Of a stretch of DNA of 64,000 nt, positions 11,354-21,435 are shown piece by piece. Origin of the DNA: Coniferiporia sulphurascens (Eukaryota > Basidiomycota > Agaricomycetes > Hymenochaetales > Hymenochaetaceae); the NCBI GenBank assembly GCA_002794785.1, contig NBBA01000014.1, positions 372,001 through 436,000 on the forward strand. Direction: 5' to 3'. Every line of letters starts with the position of its first letter. Within the stretch, counting starts at the first letter, position 1. The translations under genes were made by a program, and so were the position numbers. The notes under the pieces are model-generated. The model saw only the letters and a program-made list of their open reading frames with translations. It was not told where the DNA came from and searched no databases.

Positions 11354-11973
11354 TAGTGTGGCTAAAGTTCGGTTTGGTCCAGTTCGGCAACCTTTTTGCT
11401 GAACTCCGAACCGAACTTCATGTTCGGTTCGGCTGTATCCCCGAATGCAAACATGAACTGGTGCAAACGGTTCGTGGAGGTTCGGTTCACATCCAAACAC
11501 AGTCACACTCCAAACGTTGGAATAATTGTTTACAGAGATTACAAAGGCCCTGGCATACTAATTTTAGAAGGTACTTCCCACAATGTTTTTCCCATAGCTT
11601 CGGATATATTTTATTTCCGCTTGCCGATACATGTATTGTTACTCGTATTAGTTTTTTGGACTGATGAAACTGAATGTGTGACAAGTGAACATCATGGGGC
11701 TACCTTCCTAAGGTAAAGACTTATTTGCATCTACCCAGAAATTTTATGACCAAAATTGATGATCTGATGCCCAAAGTTTGAAATCACACAGTCTTAAATA
11801 GTAACCTACTGCTCTGAGAGCGTTCGCCATTATTTAAAAGGCCCCGAACGCCGAACCGAACTTGCGGTCTGGTTCGGCCTGAGCAGTGAACCTGAACCCG
11901 AACACATGGTTCGGTTTGCATCCGAACTGCGTTCGGAGTGTTCCGGAACCGAACTTTAAGCTTTGCTACACTA
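11354..11973. mobile_element. Complete TTCGG-motif MITE-like element (hAT-like ends)
   Basis: This is a 620-bp non-coding element. The left end TAGTGTGGCTAAAGTTCGGTT and the right end (read inward TAGTGTAGC, then TTAAAGTTCGGTT) are inverted repeats separated by a 6-base indel. Both ends are filled with TTCGG/CCGAA repeats for about 130 bp, and the middle is unrelated AT-rich DNA. TAGTG termini and dense subterminal repeats resemble hAT-superfamily elements, where such repeats bind transposase. No 8-bp target duplication could be found. A truncated relative lies at 4527. Confidence 0.65.
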
Positions 11974-12127
11974 GCCTTACTTGTACATGTGGCTGAGTTT
12001 AGACTTCCTACTTTACACGATGTGTGACCTAAATACTGAATATAGATGTATTCAAAGATTACCTATTAGTAATTCCGAAGTTCCAACATCGCACAATCAA
12101 ATTAAGCAAACTATCCATTCACAAATA

Positions 12128-12390
12128 TGTTGAACTAAATATATTCTCAGCACTCGGTGTATTGAGTGTGAGGTAAAGAAGACAAAATACCTAAATATAT
12201 TCTAGGTAATAGATAAGTAAAGTGAAATGAAATGAAATGCTGGACAACTCACCTCAGTGCTCAGTGTATTGAGCATGAGGTGGGTGTATGCGCATGAATG
12301 AGAATAAACGCGCATATCGGAGTGTGAAATGTATTACTAAAAAGAAAAGAAATAAGTCCGGGTTGAACCGGAGCTTGCCGTATTCCAACA
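12128..12390 (-). repeat. 3' LTR of Copia fragment 1
   Basis: A 263-bp LTR with TGTTG...CAACA ends lies directly behind the polypurine tract. Inside it, GTGTATTGAG with flanking sequence is repeated about 100 bp apart. The 5' LTR of this element is not in the window. Confidence 0.7.
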
Positions 12391-12397
12391 CTCCCCC

Positions 12398-13330
12398 TCA
12401 AGTGCGGTACAACCCGAGCATAGCACAATGTTTTATGTGCACGCATTTGGGTAATGCCTTTGTGAGGGCATCGACTGGTTGCTCACCAGTGGGAATATAT
12501 TTGGCCTCAATATCACCACGCTCGACATGATCATGTATGAAATGATGTCGAATATCGATATGCTTGACATGCGCATGAAGAACCGAGTCATTCATTAATG
12601 CAATGGCAGCAAGATTATCAGAATGAATGACCATTGGAGTTGATTGCTCAAAACCAAGTTCAGTCAGGACATGCCTAATCCACATAGCCTCTTGCGTAGC
12701 TGCCGAAAGTGCCATGTATTCAGATTCAGCAGACGATAGTGATACGGTCTGCTGTTTCTTCGATTGCCAAGTTATCACGCCCTTCCCCAAGAAAAATGCG
12801 TAGCCGGTGATCGACCGCCGATCTTCGCTTGTGCCCCAATCTGCATCAGCATACCCCTTAACTGAAATATCGTTTCCTTCACCACTGAGTACCAAACCAT
12901 AATCTTTAGTACCCGCCAAATAACATAGTACATGTTTGGCAGTGGTCCAGTGAGCCTGACCAGGGTTTGCTGAAAACTGGCTAAGAGCCACTGCTGTGTG
13001 AGCCAGATCAGGACGTGACCAAATTACCAAGTAGAGAATACAGCCTACAAGCACACTGTATGGTATGCGCTTCATTTCAGCCTTTTCCTCCTCAGTGGTG
13101 GGGCAATCCTTATGAGACAGGATAGTCCCATGCACAAGCGGTGTCGCTACTGCAACGGCATCTGTGAATCGGAAGCACTTGAGAATAGTCTTGATAAATG
13201 CGCATTGATCCAACGTCACAGTGTGTGCCTTGGCATCCCAAGTGAAACGAACACCTAGCATGAAATTAAGTGGGCCTAGGTGTATAAGTTCGATCTCCTT
13301 GCCACTCATGTCATTAATTAAGGGGGCAAC
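12398..13330 (-). pseudogene. Ty1/Copia pol fragment: end of reverse transcriptase and RNase H
   Basis: About 310 codons of Copia pol are open without a lesion. They begin with the late RT segment (LNFMLGVRFTWD), continue through the thumb, and contain the full RNase H with GYADADWG, SSAESEYMAL, IHSDNLAAIAL and the DIRHHFIHDHV block. The TGA at 12398 overlaps the polypurine tract TTGAGGGGGAG, followed by the LTR. The 5' part (gag, protease, integrase, early RT) is gone. The frame stops abruptly at 13330, where a solo LTR abuts it. The sequence is less AT-rich and clearly different from the Copia element at 41-47 kb. Confidence 0.85.
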
Positions 13331-15371
13331 TGTTAGGAATTGATGAATAAGCTTGCTTACAAGCTTAGACAATGACACCAGTGACTACCAATACAGGAAG
13401 GGACTCCCACGGAGACTATCCAGCGATCATTCAACATGGGGACGGAACTAACTAGAAAACCAGGACTTCTTGGGAACATCAGGCCAATCACGATGCTCAA
13501 GTGACCACTAAAGACTCTTGACTTGTCAAGACTCTGCCACCGATGCCAGACTGCATACAATCAATCATGGGAAGCATTTAACATGGTAATAACCAAATGC
13601 TTTTACATGGCAGGGTACATGAACTGCCAGGTAACTACAGATCACACTGTAGACCCTATAGGCAATGGCATGGAGGTCAGGGTAACGCACACAGTACAAA
13701 TGTACATCTTCGATGTACAAGAGTTCTTGCACAACATCCATGTCCAGACGATAGTGAACCCGCACATACATGACAAGGAATGTGACCTATGAGTGGTCTC
13801 AGGATCCTTCCCGTACAGGACATTGCAGGATAACACATTCCTAGCTAATGCTCACCGATTACACGCAAAGGTAATCACCCTCTTCGAAAATCTATCAGCA
13901 AAGGGATCGATGACCACCAATCAGCAGATTGGCAATGTTAATCTTTATGTGATAACACTATGGTTATCAAATGGATCACCCCCAGCGCCACCTCCAGGAT
14001 ACACACAACATATCGCTAGGATAAACCACATTAACGAACCACTGGATAACGTGATCGACGACAGGACACCAACTGAAAGGTACCCGCCTATGGACCTTTA
14101 GCTGATATCACATTACACGATTAAGCCACACTCGGCAGGAACCGAAGCGCTTACCGAAGCCAGCCACAAACTCTAAAAAGACAATTGTCCAAGTCGACAG
14201 GATAACATGGAGGAACCAGTACAGGAGGCCATTGAGACAAGTTAACGACTTACCAATCATCAAGCTGTTAGGCAGCATCTTAACAAGAAGCCACTGACAC
14301 ATAAGTCTACAGGGTAGCATGCAGAACAGTGGGGTGACGCGCACAGCCTAAGCATCATGGTGAAGTCATTATGATACCATATGACTTCACTATGAGCTCA
14401 GTGGAGCCTAGTGGAGCATAGTGGAGTGCATGACGCACAGTGGAGCTCAGTGGAGCACCAATGGCCAATCGTAGATAGTTATTTCTCATATGATCCTCTA
14501 ATGAGGTCATTTGCACTGGTACGCAGTGTTAAGCTCAACGGTTATGTGGTGATCGACATTGGGGCTTCCTGATCATCAGGGCTGGTAGTACGGCAACAGG
14601 GCTTCCTAGATGTCATAAGTCGAAGGTGATCAGCAATGGGGCTTCCTGATCGGTGATGTGGACGTGGTAGGCTTCTTAGCAGAGTCAGGTTATGACAAAG
14701 TGGCTGGTGACTCAGTAGTCATGCAGTAGACTGGTGAGGAGCAGATAATGGGCTTGTATGAACAAAAAGCACAAGCTTAGGACTTGTGCTACCGAAGTTA
14801 CATGCTTATATGCTACTCTATGTGTTTGCTACTGTAGGGCTGTGTGTAGGGTCATTTACATGGCTATGGAAGGTCATGGAAACCCAAGGAAGGTCTTGGT
14901 CATACATGTTAGAGTATCAGTAAGCAAAGCATGTCATGGTGATGCAATATGGCATCATCATGGCGTCTTATGGTGCAAGGCTAATAGGGAATGAGTAAGG
15001 AAGGGAAATGGGGGAGTTGCACTGACTGATGATGACGAAGAGGAAGTGAGTCAGCGCATAAGGGAAAGTAAAGGAAAATTGTAACACGCAGCTCCAAGTC
15101 AGTGGGGCTTATGACAACACTGTGAGATGTCATAGCTCCAACTGCAGAGCCTTGTGGAGCATCCACTTTCAAGCAGAGCTTCTTCTTCATGTATATAAGG
15201 AGGGCCTAGACCAGCCTAGACCCCCAGTTTAATTCACCTTCTCAATTCTCTCAGACTTCTCCTGAGTGAAGTACCAACATCTACTGACTTATTCTTGACT
15301 CAATCACATGCCTCAACTCTATCTCGACTACTTGTTCCATTGGCTAACCACAGTTACCCTTGGTCCTAACA
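13331..15371 (+). repeat. Long solo LTR, interrupted by a younger LTR
   Basis: The segment is bounded by an 8-bp inverted repeat, TGTTAGGA...TCCTAACA. Without the nested LTR (14527-15086 plus one CGCAG) it is about 1,476 bp. Near its right end it has TGTATATAAGGAGG (15191 on), a plausible TATA box, followed by pyrimidine-rich DNA, as in an LTR promoter and R-U5. The stretch 14392-14460 has irregular tandem copies of AGTGGAGC. The flanking 5-mers (GCAAC and GGTTT) do not match, so the insertion has been rearranged or the LTR belongs to a broken longer element. Open frames inside it have no recognisable content. Confidence 0.6.
14527..15086 (+). repeat. Solo LTR 1 of the TGTTA...TAACA family
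   Basis: A 560-bp LTR with TGTTA...TAACA ends is flanked by a perfect CGCAG target duplication (14522-14526 and 15087-15091). It inserted into the long LTR around it. Two further copies of the family lie at 16256-16815 and 45537-46084. No internal region of this element is present anywhere in the window. Confidence 0.9.
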
Positions 15372-15989
15372 GGTTTGTGCTAATGCCTGTCCGCACTATT
15401 ACAATTGGAGGGCTGCGTGAGTGGGGGCCCTTTGTAGGGGGCTGGGTCGAGCATGGGTGCCGGGGCACCCAATTGGGGAAGTCCAGGGAAACTGGATATT
15501 GCGAAGCACCATTGTGGGGGGCAGGTTTGTCAGGGGCAGGGCAGAGGGCAGCAGAAACACTGCAGCCAGTTAATCGTCGCTGGTCCAGCAGGGAGAAAGC
15601 AATGCTGAGCTATGGAGGCCAGGCATCTGTAAGTCGGTGAACATTGTTGCATGTTGTCCAGAGTCCGTTGTCCAACACCCACCCCACACGATGCGGTGGC
15701 GGTCAGTACACTTGGTGTGAGGATTTGATCCACTCACACGCTGAGTGCCCCTCCCTTCTCGGGGGGGCTGTGCCATGGGTGGCAAGGGGGGTCAAAAGCC
15801 CCTCGCTGTGACAACCCACAGCAGGCATTAACATTGTAGCCTCCCAGGGGAACCCCAGGTATGGTCAGGGTAGTGCCTGCAAACCACTCAGGCCCCCTTC
15901 CTCAGACGGATACCCCCCTCGCAACACCAAGGCCCAAAGGGAGATGGTGGTGGTAAGAGATCAAGAAGGGATGAATCACTTCCCACATG
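15372..15989. other. GC-rich stretch, nothing recognised
   Basis: About 620 bp of GC-rich DNA with short G and C runs, unlike its AT-rich surroundings. A 110-codon open frame (15308-15640, plus strand) has no recognisable domain. It could be leader DNA of the retroelement whose LTR ends at 15371, but no primer-binding site or gag motif was identified. Confidence 0.3.
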
Positions 15990-16100
15990 GTGGCACTATA
16001 TATTTTGAACGATGCAATATTCCTAATGGAAAGCCACGTACTGGAGACCATATTTGCTAGTTCCAGACATTTGATTGTCTATCTTGTCAAATGGCCTGTC

Positions 16101-16920
16101 TATTAAATAATTATAATGAACGACTAAGTATAGTACGTGGTCATATGAACAACCACCTTACTAAGTGAATGATAACACAATGATAACACCATACAATAAA
16201 GAGCTATGATAGTTATAGTATATGTAGCTCATGGTAGATGTATATAAGGAGAGCCTGTTAAGCTTAATGGTTACATGGTGATCAACATCGGGGCTTCCTG
16301 ATCATCGGGACTAATGGGGCTGACAATGGGGCTTCCTAGATGTCGTAAGTCAAAAGTGATCATCGGTGGGGCTTCCTGATCGACAATGTGGATGCGGTGG
16401 GCTTCTGAGCGGAGTCGGGTTACAACGAAGAGACTGATGGCACAACAGCGCACAGTAGACTGGTGGTAGCAGATAATGGGCTTGTATGAACAAAGAGCAC
16501 AAGCTTAGGGCTTGTGCTACTGAAGTTACATGCTTATATGCTACTCTATGTGTTTGCTACTGTAGGGTCATGTGTAGGGTTGTTTACATGGCTAAGGAAG
16601 GTCATGGAAACCCAAGGAACATCCTGGTGCTACACGTTGAGGTATCAGTAAGCAAAGCATGTCATGGTGATGCAATAAGGCGTCATCATGGCGTCTTATG
16701 GCGCAAGGCGAATAATGATGAGTAAGGCAGAGAGATGGGGGAGTTGCACTGACTGATGATGACAAAGAGGAAGTGAGTCAGTGCAGTAAGGGGAAAGTAA
16801 AGGAAAATTGTAACAGAGCCAGTCTCTACCATGAAATACATCAGTTTATACTGATAACCCCTGCTCCTCTCACAATCACCACTGCACCTCATCATCTACC
16901 ATAATGTGCATAGATTTTAA
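16101..16920 (+). repeat. Outer solo LTR (same family as the 41-47 kb Copia LTRs)
   Basis: About 255 bp of LTR sequence, starting TATTAAATAA and ending GATTTTAA, is alignable throughout with the LTRs at 41039-41545 and 47037-47287, including GTATATAAGGAGAGC (TATA box). It is interrupted by a younger LTR at 16256-16815. The flanks CTGTC and GACCA do not form a target duplication. Confidence 0.8.
16256..16815 (+). repeat. Solo LTR 2 of the TGTTA...TAACA family, nested
   Basis: A 560-bp LTR is flanked by a perfect GAGCC duplication (16251-16255 and 16816-16820). It sits in the middle of the outer LTR. Removing it and one GAGCC restores the continuous outer LTR seen at 47 kb. Confidence 0.92.
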
Positions 16921-17394
16921 GACCATCAAATCCAAACTTGGGGACACTTTGCCGCCTGATATACTCTTTTTGAATTTGATCTGCACCATACCTCCCTCAG
17001 GCTAATCCAGGCAAGCAAGGTAAAGATTTCTTTGTGGCCAATTCCGACCAAGAGCTGCGAGAGCATATATACAGTACGTAGCCACAACTAAATACTTTAG
17101 TACATGGCATGCGACCTAGATACCAAATGTAATCACATCATAGTTGACATTACCAATCCATAATTCCAACATAGTATACACTGGGAGTCTGTAACTGTAC
17201 ATACAATTAAATTCAGTGGACCATAAGCATGTGTATGCATGCCCATACGCGAAAAAATTTCGGGACATAGTGGTAGCTCCGACACACAAGCCAATATTTC
17301 GCCTTTAATACTTCTTTCTTCCTCTTCTTTTTCTCAATAAGGGGGTCATGTCCAGGGTCCAGACGTTCCCTCAGGCTGTGGCCTCGTAAGTCGG

Positions 17395-19773
17395 CTACCA
17401 TTTTGCAGGATCTACCGCCTGCTGAATAACAAGCGCAATCTTGTCGGAGCGCGGAGTGATTTTGCTTTGAAACGGTTTAGGGTGGCTGAGTGGAACGAAC
17501 ACGCGTTATGTAGCGTTAAAATTTTCCTTTGTACAGTGAAATTTAGTCGATGGTGTACGCACCTGATGAAGCTCGGTGTGTATTCTACGACAGGCGTGAT
17601 CGGAGAACCGTCGGCATCGAGGGCCTTCTCGATGTTGAAGGCCGCTAGAACAGATGCAATGGTAATGAAAATCTGCGAAAACAATAACGCACTTTAGTAT
17701 AAACATTCGACCCTCTGCTGCGACATACTTACAGTGTTATCCGCAAAATGTCTTCCCGGACAAATTCTGTTTTATTCAGATAGGCTATCTCAGTAGCTGG
17801 AGATCATACTCAGGCATAAGAACGCACCGTCGGCCAAATCCGAATGCTGTCTTACGGACATCCATCGGCTCCTTTTCACCGTCTGATGGCAGCCAGCGTT
17901 CGGGAATGAACTTTTCCGGCTCAGGATACTCCTTTGGGTCTCTTTGCATAGCCCTTAACAAATATCAGCCACAAGTCTCTCGCTGTGATATCTGCAGCGT
18001 ACCAAACATTTGGAAGCATTGTCGTCCCGGCTGGGATGAGGTACCCATTGTACACGTCATCTTCAGTTGCACAATGAGCCACACCTCGATTATAGGATGT
18101 TAAGTTGCATTGCCTTTAGATTGCGGATCTATATTCACATACCAAGAGGTGCTACGGGCAGCCATCTTTTGAACGCAGGGAAGATTCGTCAAGGTCCATT
18201 TGACACAACCAGTATAATTGACAGCGAACCTCAAAGACTCGCTGCATATAGCATTAATATATGGCAAGTTTGGCCTATCTCCCATGGTCGGAAGATTGTC
18301 CTTGCCGATCACTCGATCAAGTTCTTCTTGAGCACGACGCTGAACATCAGGATATAGGACCATAGCCAGGCAGAATGTGCTTAAAGTCGATACTGTCTTT
18401 ACGGGAAGAAGGTTAATATGCATATGAACAAGGCTTTCCTATCATTAGTGTAGTTACCGTGTCTGCACCAGCTGCGAAGACGAAGGTAAGACACGAACAT
18501 GTACAGAATATAATGAATTGTCGAACCAAGATATGCAGCGGAAGTTGACGTGACAATAATTTCTTCGTCAACGATGTTTCCATCATCAGTGGAATTGGCC
18601 TCTATGAGCTTGCTGGTCATCGAAGGTTCAGCGGACCCTTCATACTGGGGGGTTTAATTAGTTATCGGAAGCAGCCTATGCGAACTTCTTACAATCTTTG
18701 TTTTCGTCATCTCATGAGGCTCATACATCGCAGCCTGGGAAAGCACACGACTCTCTTTGATGAATTTGTGACTAGTTCCGGGAAACCATCCGGGGAGATA
18801 GCGCACTGAATAAGGTACATCAGACATTTGCAAATAAAAGTAAATTGTAGACAATTCCATGCTTACACCACGGAAGGACGTCGATGAGGAAAAACTGTTC
18901 CCCATCCGCTAAGTTTCTAACGGCCCTGTCGGCAAGTTTTACGTAAGGATCATTACGGTCCAAAACTAAAAGGGCGGATAAGTTAGAGATGCCGATACTA
19001 GACATGACATGGTGAGACCTGCCTTTGTGTCCATAAGCAATCATCATCATAGCTTCTCCTGCTGCTCTGGATGCAGAGAGAGTGGAGTCAGCACATCGTC
19101 TAGAATTGAAATTTTCAGTGCTTACTGTCTTGCAAGTTCAGTGAAGCCGTCTGATCCCTTCAGTAAACCAATAAGAAGTCGGTGGGTGACCTGTGTTTGC
19201 AGTTCGTAGAAACTGGCGACGGATGTCTGTCCGAAGAAGCGGTGCACCATCTGGCGAGACTTTCGATGGTCATCACCATATAGAAGGAGGGACATTATGC
19301 GACTCCATCCTCCTCCGAGGAAGGGGTATGCGTTTTTTGGAATCAGCTTAGGGAATAAAAGCGTCAAAGTTTGCGCACAATTCGAAAACGTTGCTCTGAG
19401 GCCTTGACGAGTAGTTGTGTCCGCGCTTCTCGAAGAGTTCGTATGCGGCGTCGTACGTGTTTACGAGGAGATATGACTTGCCCAGCGCCTTGAAGAAGGT
19501 AAGAGGACCTAAGTGTGACAGGATTGAGCGCGTCGTTTTACATCGGAAATGGTTCAACTCGAACTAACCGTATTGCTCTGCCCATTCACGAGCCTCCTCC
19601 AAATTACCCACATCAGGCATATTGAGGACGTTTCCGACTAATGGAAAACCTTTCGGTCCTGGTGGGTAAGGTGGCCTTCCAAGTTTCCTTCTTTGACGCG
19701 GTGCCAGTAGCCGGGAGTACAAATAGTAAGAAGCAAAAGCAACAGCTGCGATATCGAGTACGAGCACATGCAT
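17395..19773 (-). CDS. Cytochrome P450 copy C (OrdA-like), one splice acceptor lost
   Basis: This is the sister of copy B with the same 15-exon layout, from MHVLVLDIAAVAFAS to a C-terminus DPAKW and TAG at 17395. It has the membrane anchor, PYPPGPKG hinge, AGADT, ESLR, PERWLP, and FGFGRR joined to ICPGRHFADN. All exons are open. The acceptor of intron 2 has changed from CTTCAG to CCTCGG near 19318. The next AG would shift the frame, but a further AG 12 bases into exon 3 keeps the frame and would remove only the GGWS segment. So the gene may still make a slightly shortened protein, or it may be dead. Intron 4 has a GC donor as in A and B. WQPV in the short exon 10 is WLPV. Confidence 0.75.
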
Positions 19774-19813
19774 TGCTCGCGAGTGTCAAGATTCAAAGAC
19801 TCAGTATGTACAG

Positions 19814-19820
19814 CTATATA
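19814..19820 (-). promoter_or_regulatory. TATA box of P450 copy C
   Basis: TATATAG lies on the minus strand about 41 bp before the ATG at 19773, in the same position as in copy B. Confidence 0.5.
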
Positions 19821-20154
19821 GCGAGCACATCCAAAGTCCGAGGGGCCCGAATTTTCGCATGACATGTGGACGAGCAAGCCGACTTCGTGTCGAAATCGAT
19901 GTAATGGAAGGTATGGGTGAGAGGACAGATAGTCCAACAGGGAAATATTGCATTATTCCAATTCAATGTATCAGGAGCCCGACACGATGGCGCTATGTAT
20001 TTTGAACGAGTCGGTGCTCCACAGCTCAGGGGCAGGAAGTGTCCGTCTTCTCGCCGGCAGCACGATATGCCTAATAGAAATCCGCCGGAGATCATGTTTG
20101 CTGGTGCCAAACATTTGATTGTTTAATCTGTCAAATGGTCAGTCAGATCTAGGC

Positions 20155-20445
20155 TCAGCCAAAAGACATTATGTTGCTGCCTAATGGATTCCTTTTGGCT
20201 TTGATCTTGATTTCTTCCGTACCTCCCTCAGACCAATTCAAGCAAGCCGGAACTTTTCCGTATTTATATAAGCTTGCCAGTCCTCCTTTGCTTGCATCGT
20301 GCATGGGAAAAATTCTTGTATCATTATTGGAGCGTGACCTATGAACCTTGAGTATGCTAAAGGTAGTACTGATTGAAGCCGAAGCCACAACGATATCTTC
20401 AGCACCGGATCCAAGAAAGAGATAGAAAGTAGACGAACCATACAA
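20155..20445 (-). CDS. Unidentified open frame, block C copy
   Basis: This is the counterpart of the frame at 7937-8287, open with the same terminal TGA position and a 2-codon deletion. It contains SSTFYLFLGSGAEDIVVAS. No domain is recognised and the function is unknown; it may not be a gene. Confidence 0.2.
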   Translation of the reverse strand: MYGSSTFYLFLGSGAEDIVVASASISTTFSILKVHRSRSNNDTRIFPMHDASKGGLASLYKYGKVPACLNWSEGGTEEIKIKAKRNPLGSNIMSFG

Positions 20446-20838
20446 GGACTTCGCTTCTGGAGAGTAGTTCCACAGACTGATAAGGCCATTTGTATCTACA
20501 TCCCCTTCGCTTTATTTCCCTCTTGCTTATTTCTCGCTTTGTCTTCCTCCAGCAGGAGCTCTGCTGCAGGCCTCTGAGTCAGTAGGTTCTGGGGTCCAAG
20601 TCGCCCCTGTTGCACTTGACGCATTTGGCGCATCCGAGCCCGGGTTGGGTCCGAAGTTAATAAACGAGATTTCATTATCGTCTTTAGTAAGCAAGGGTCC
20701 AGAGCGAGTGGAAAAAAGCGAATACTAGTAGGAGACTTCCTTTTGCGAGCGACGACGGAGCGTTTGTACTTAGAAAGGCAATTTCCTTTTCCGTACCTGG
20801 AATTGTAACCTCTCCGAATCGGCCACACTCGTCGATCT

Positions 20839-21435
20839 AATATCCCTTTTGATTCTTATTAGCCATGCCAATATTGCCGTTCGACGCGCCTATAGAAAAT
20901 ATTCCTGAGTCCTGTATATTGACTTTCATTCCGACGTTTCGATCATATGCAGTTTAGGAACCTGCTATTCTCAATTCTTCACCTCCCGGTGGTTTTACCT
21001 TTTTACCGAAGCGGAGACACCCGGATCCATGTATTCCTGTTGAATTATGATTTGGTAATCTCGGCTATGTTACTTTATATGGTATTTAGGTCACACGCCT
21101 GTGAAGTTTCAGTTATAGCTACCTGCATGTATGCTCTTGGTCGGAATCGACGAGGGCCGACCCGTGCTGTGACGGCACGCCTCGAGGTTTATTACAATTC
21201 CGAGTGTAGTGGAGGTGCCTGCAAGCGGACTCGGAGTCGTACCACATAGTTCCAGTGAGACGCTTGCATCCAGACCTAACCAGACGGCAATATATTAATG
21301 ATTAGATAAATAGTACAACAAGTTTACGTTTCTTCTCCTAGAATATTACGATAGCAACATCACCATCAAGGCCACGAACATACAGAAAAACCTCGAGGGC
21401 ACTGACGGTTCTAAAATAATAATGATATACGAAAA
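20839..21435. other. Intergenic, nothing recognised
   Basis: About 600 bp between block C and P450 copy D. No coding signal, repeat boundary or RNA gene could be supported. Confidence 0.4.

Larger units (their letters stand above)
15990..17040. repeat. Relic of the B/C upstream block, split by LTRs
   Basis: 15990-16100 matches 7770-7925 and 19985-20140; shared strings include CAGACATTTGATTGT. 16921-17040 matches the next part of the same blocks; shared strings include CCATACCTCCCTCAG in slightly altered form. The two halves are separated by the nested LTRs at 16101-16920. This third copy lacks any P450 exon and is more diverged than B and C are from each other. Confidence 0.65.
17309..20838. 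repeat. Duplicated block C (pairs with 5100-8632)
   Basis: This is the second copy of the 3.5-kb block carrying a P450 and its upstream DNA. See block B for boundaries. Confidence 0.85.

Noticed and set aside
13523..14101. Open frames inside the long LTR
   Set aside because: No gag or pol motif. The region behaves as an LTR with terminal repeats and a promoter-like TATA near its end.
14392..14460. Irregular AGTGGAGC repeats considered as a CRISPR-like or minisatellite array
   Set aside because: Unit lengths vary, there are no spacers of constant size, and the stretch lies within an LTR of a eukaryotic retroelement.
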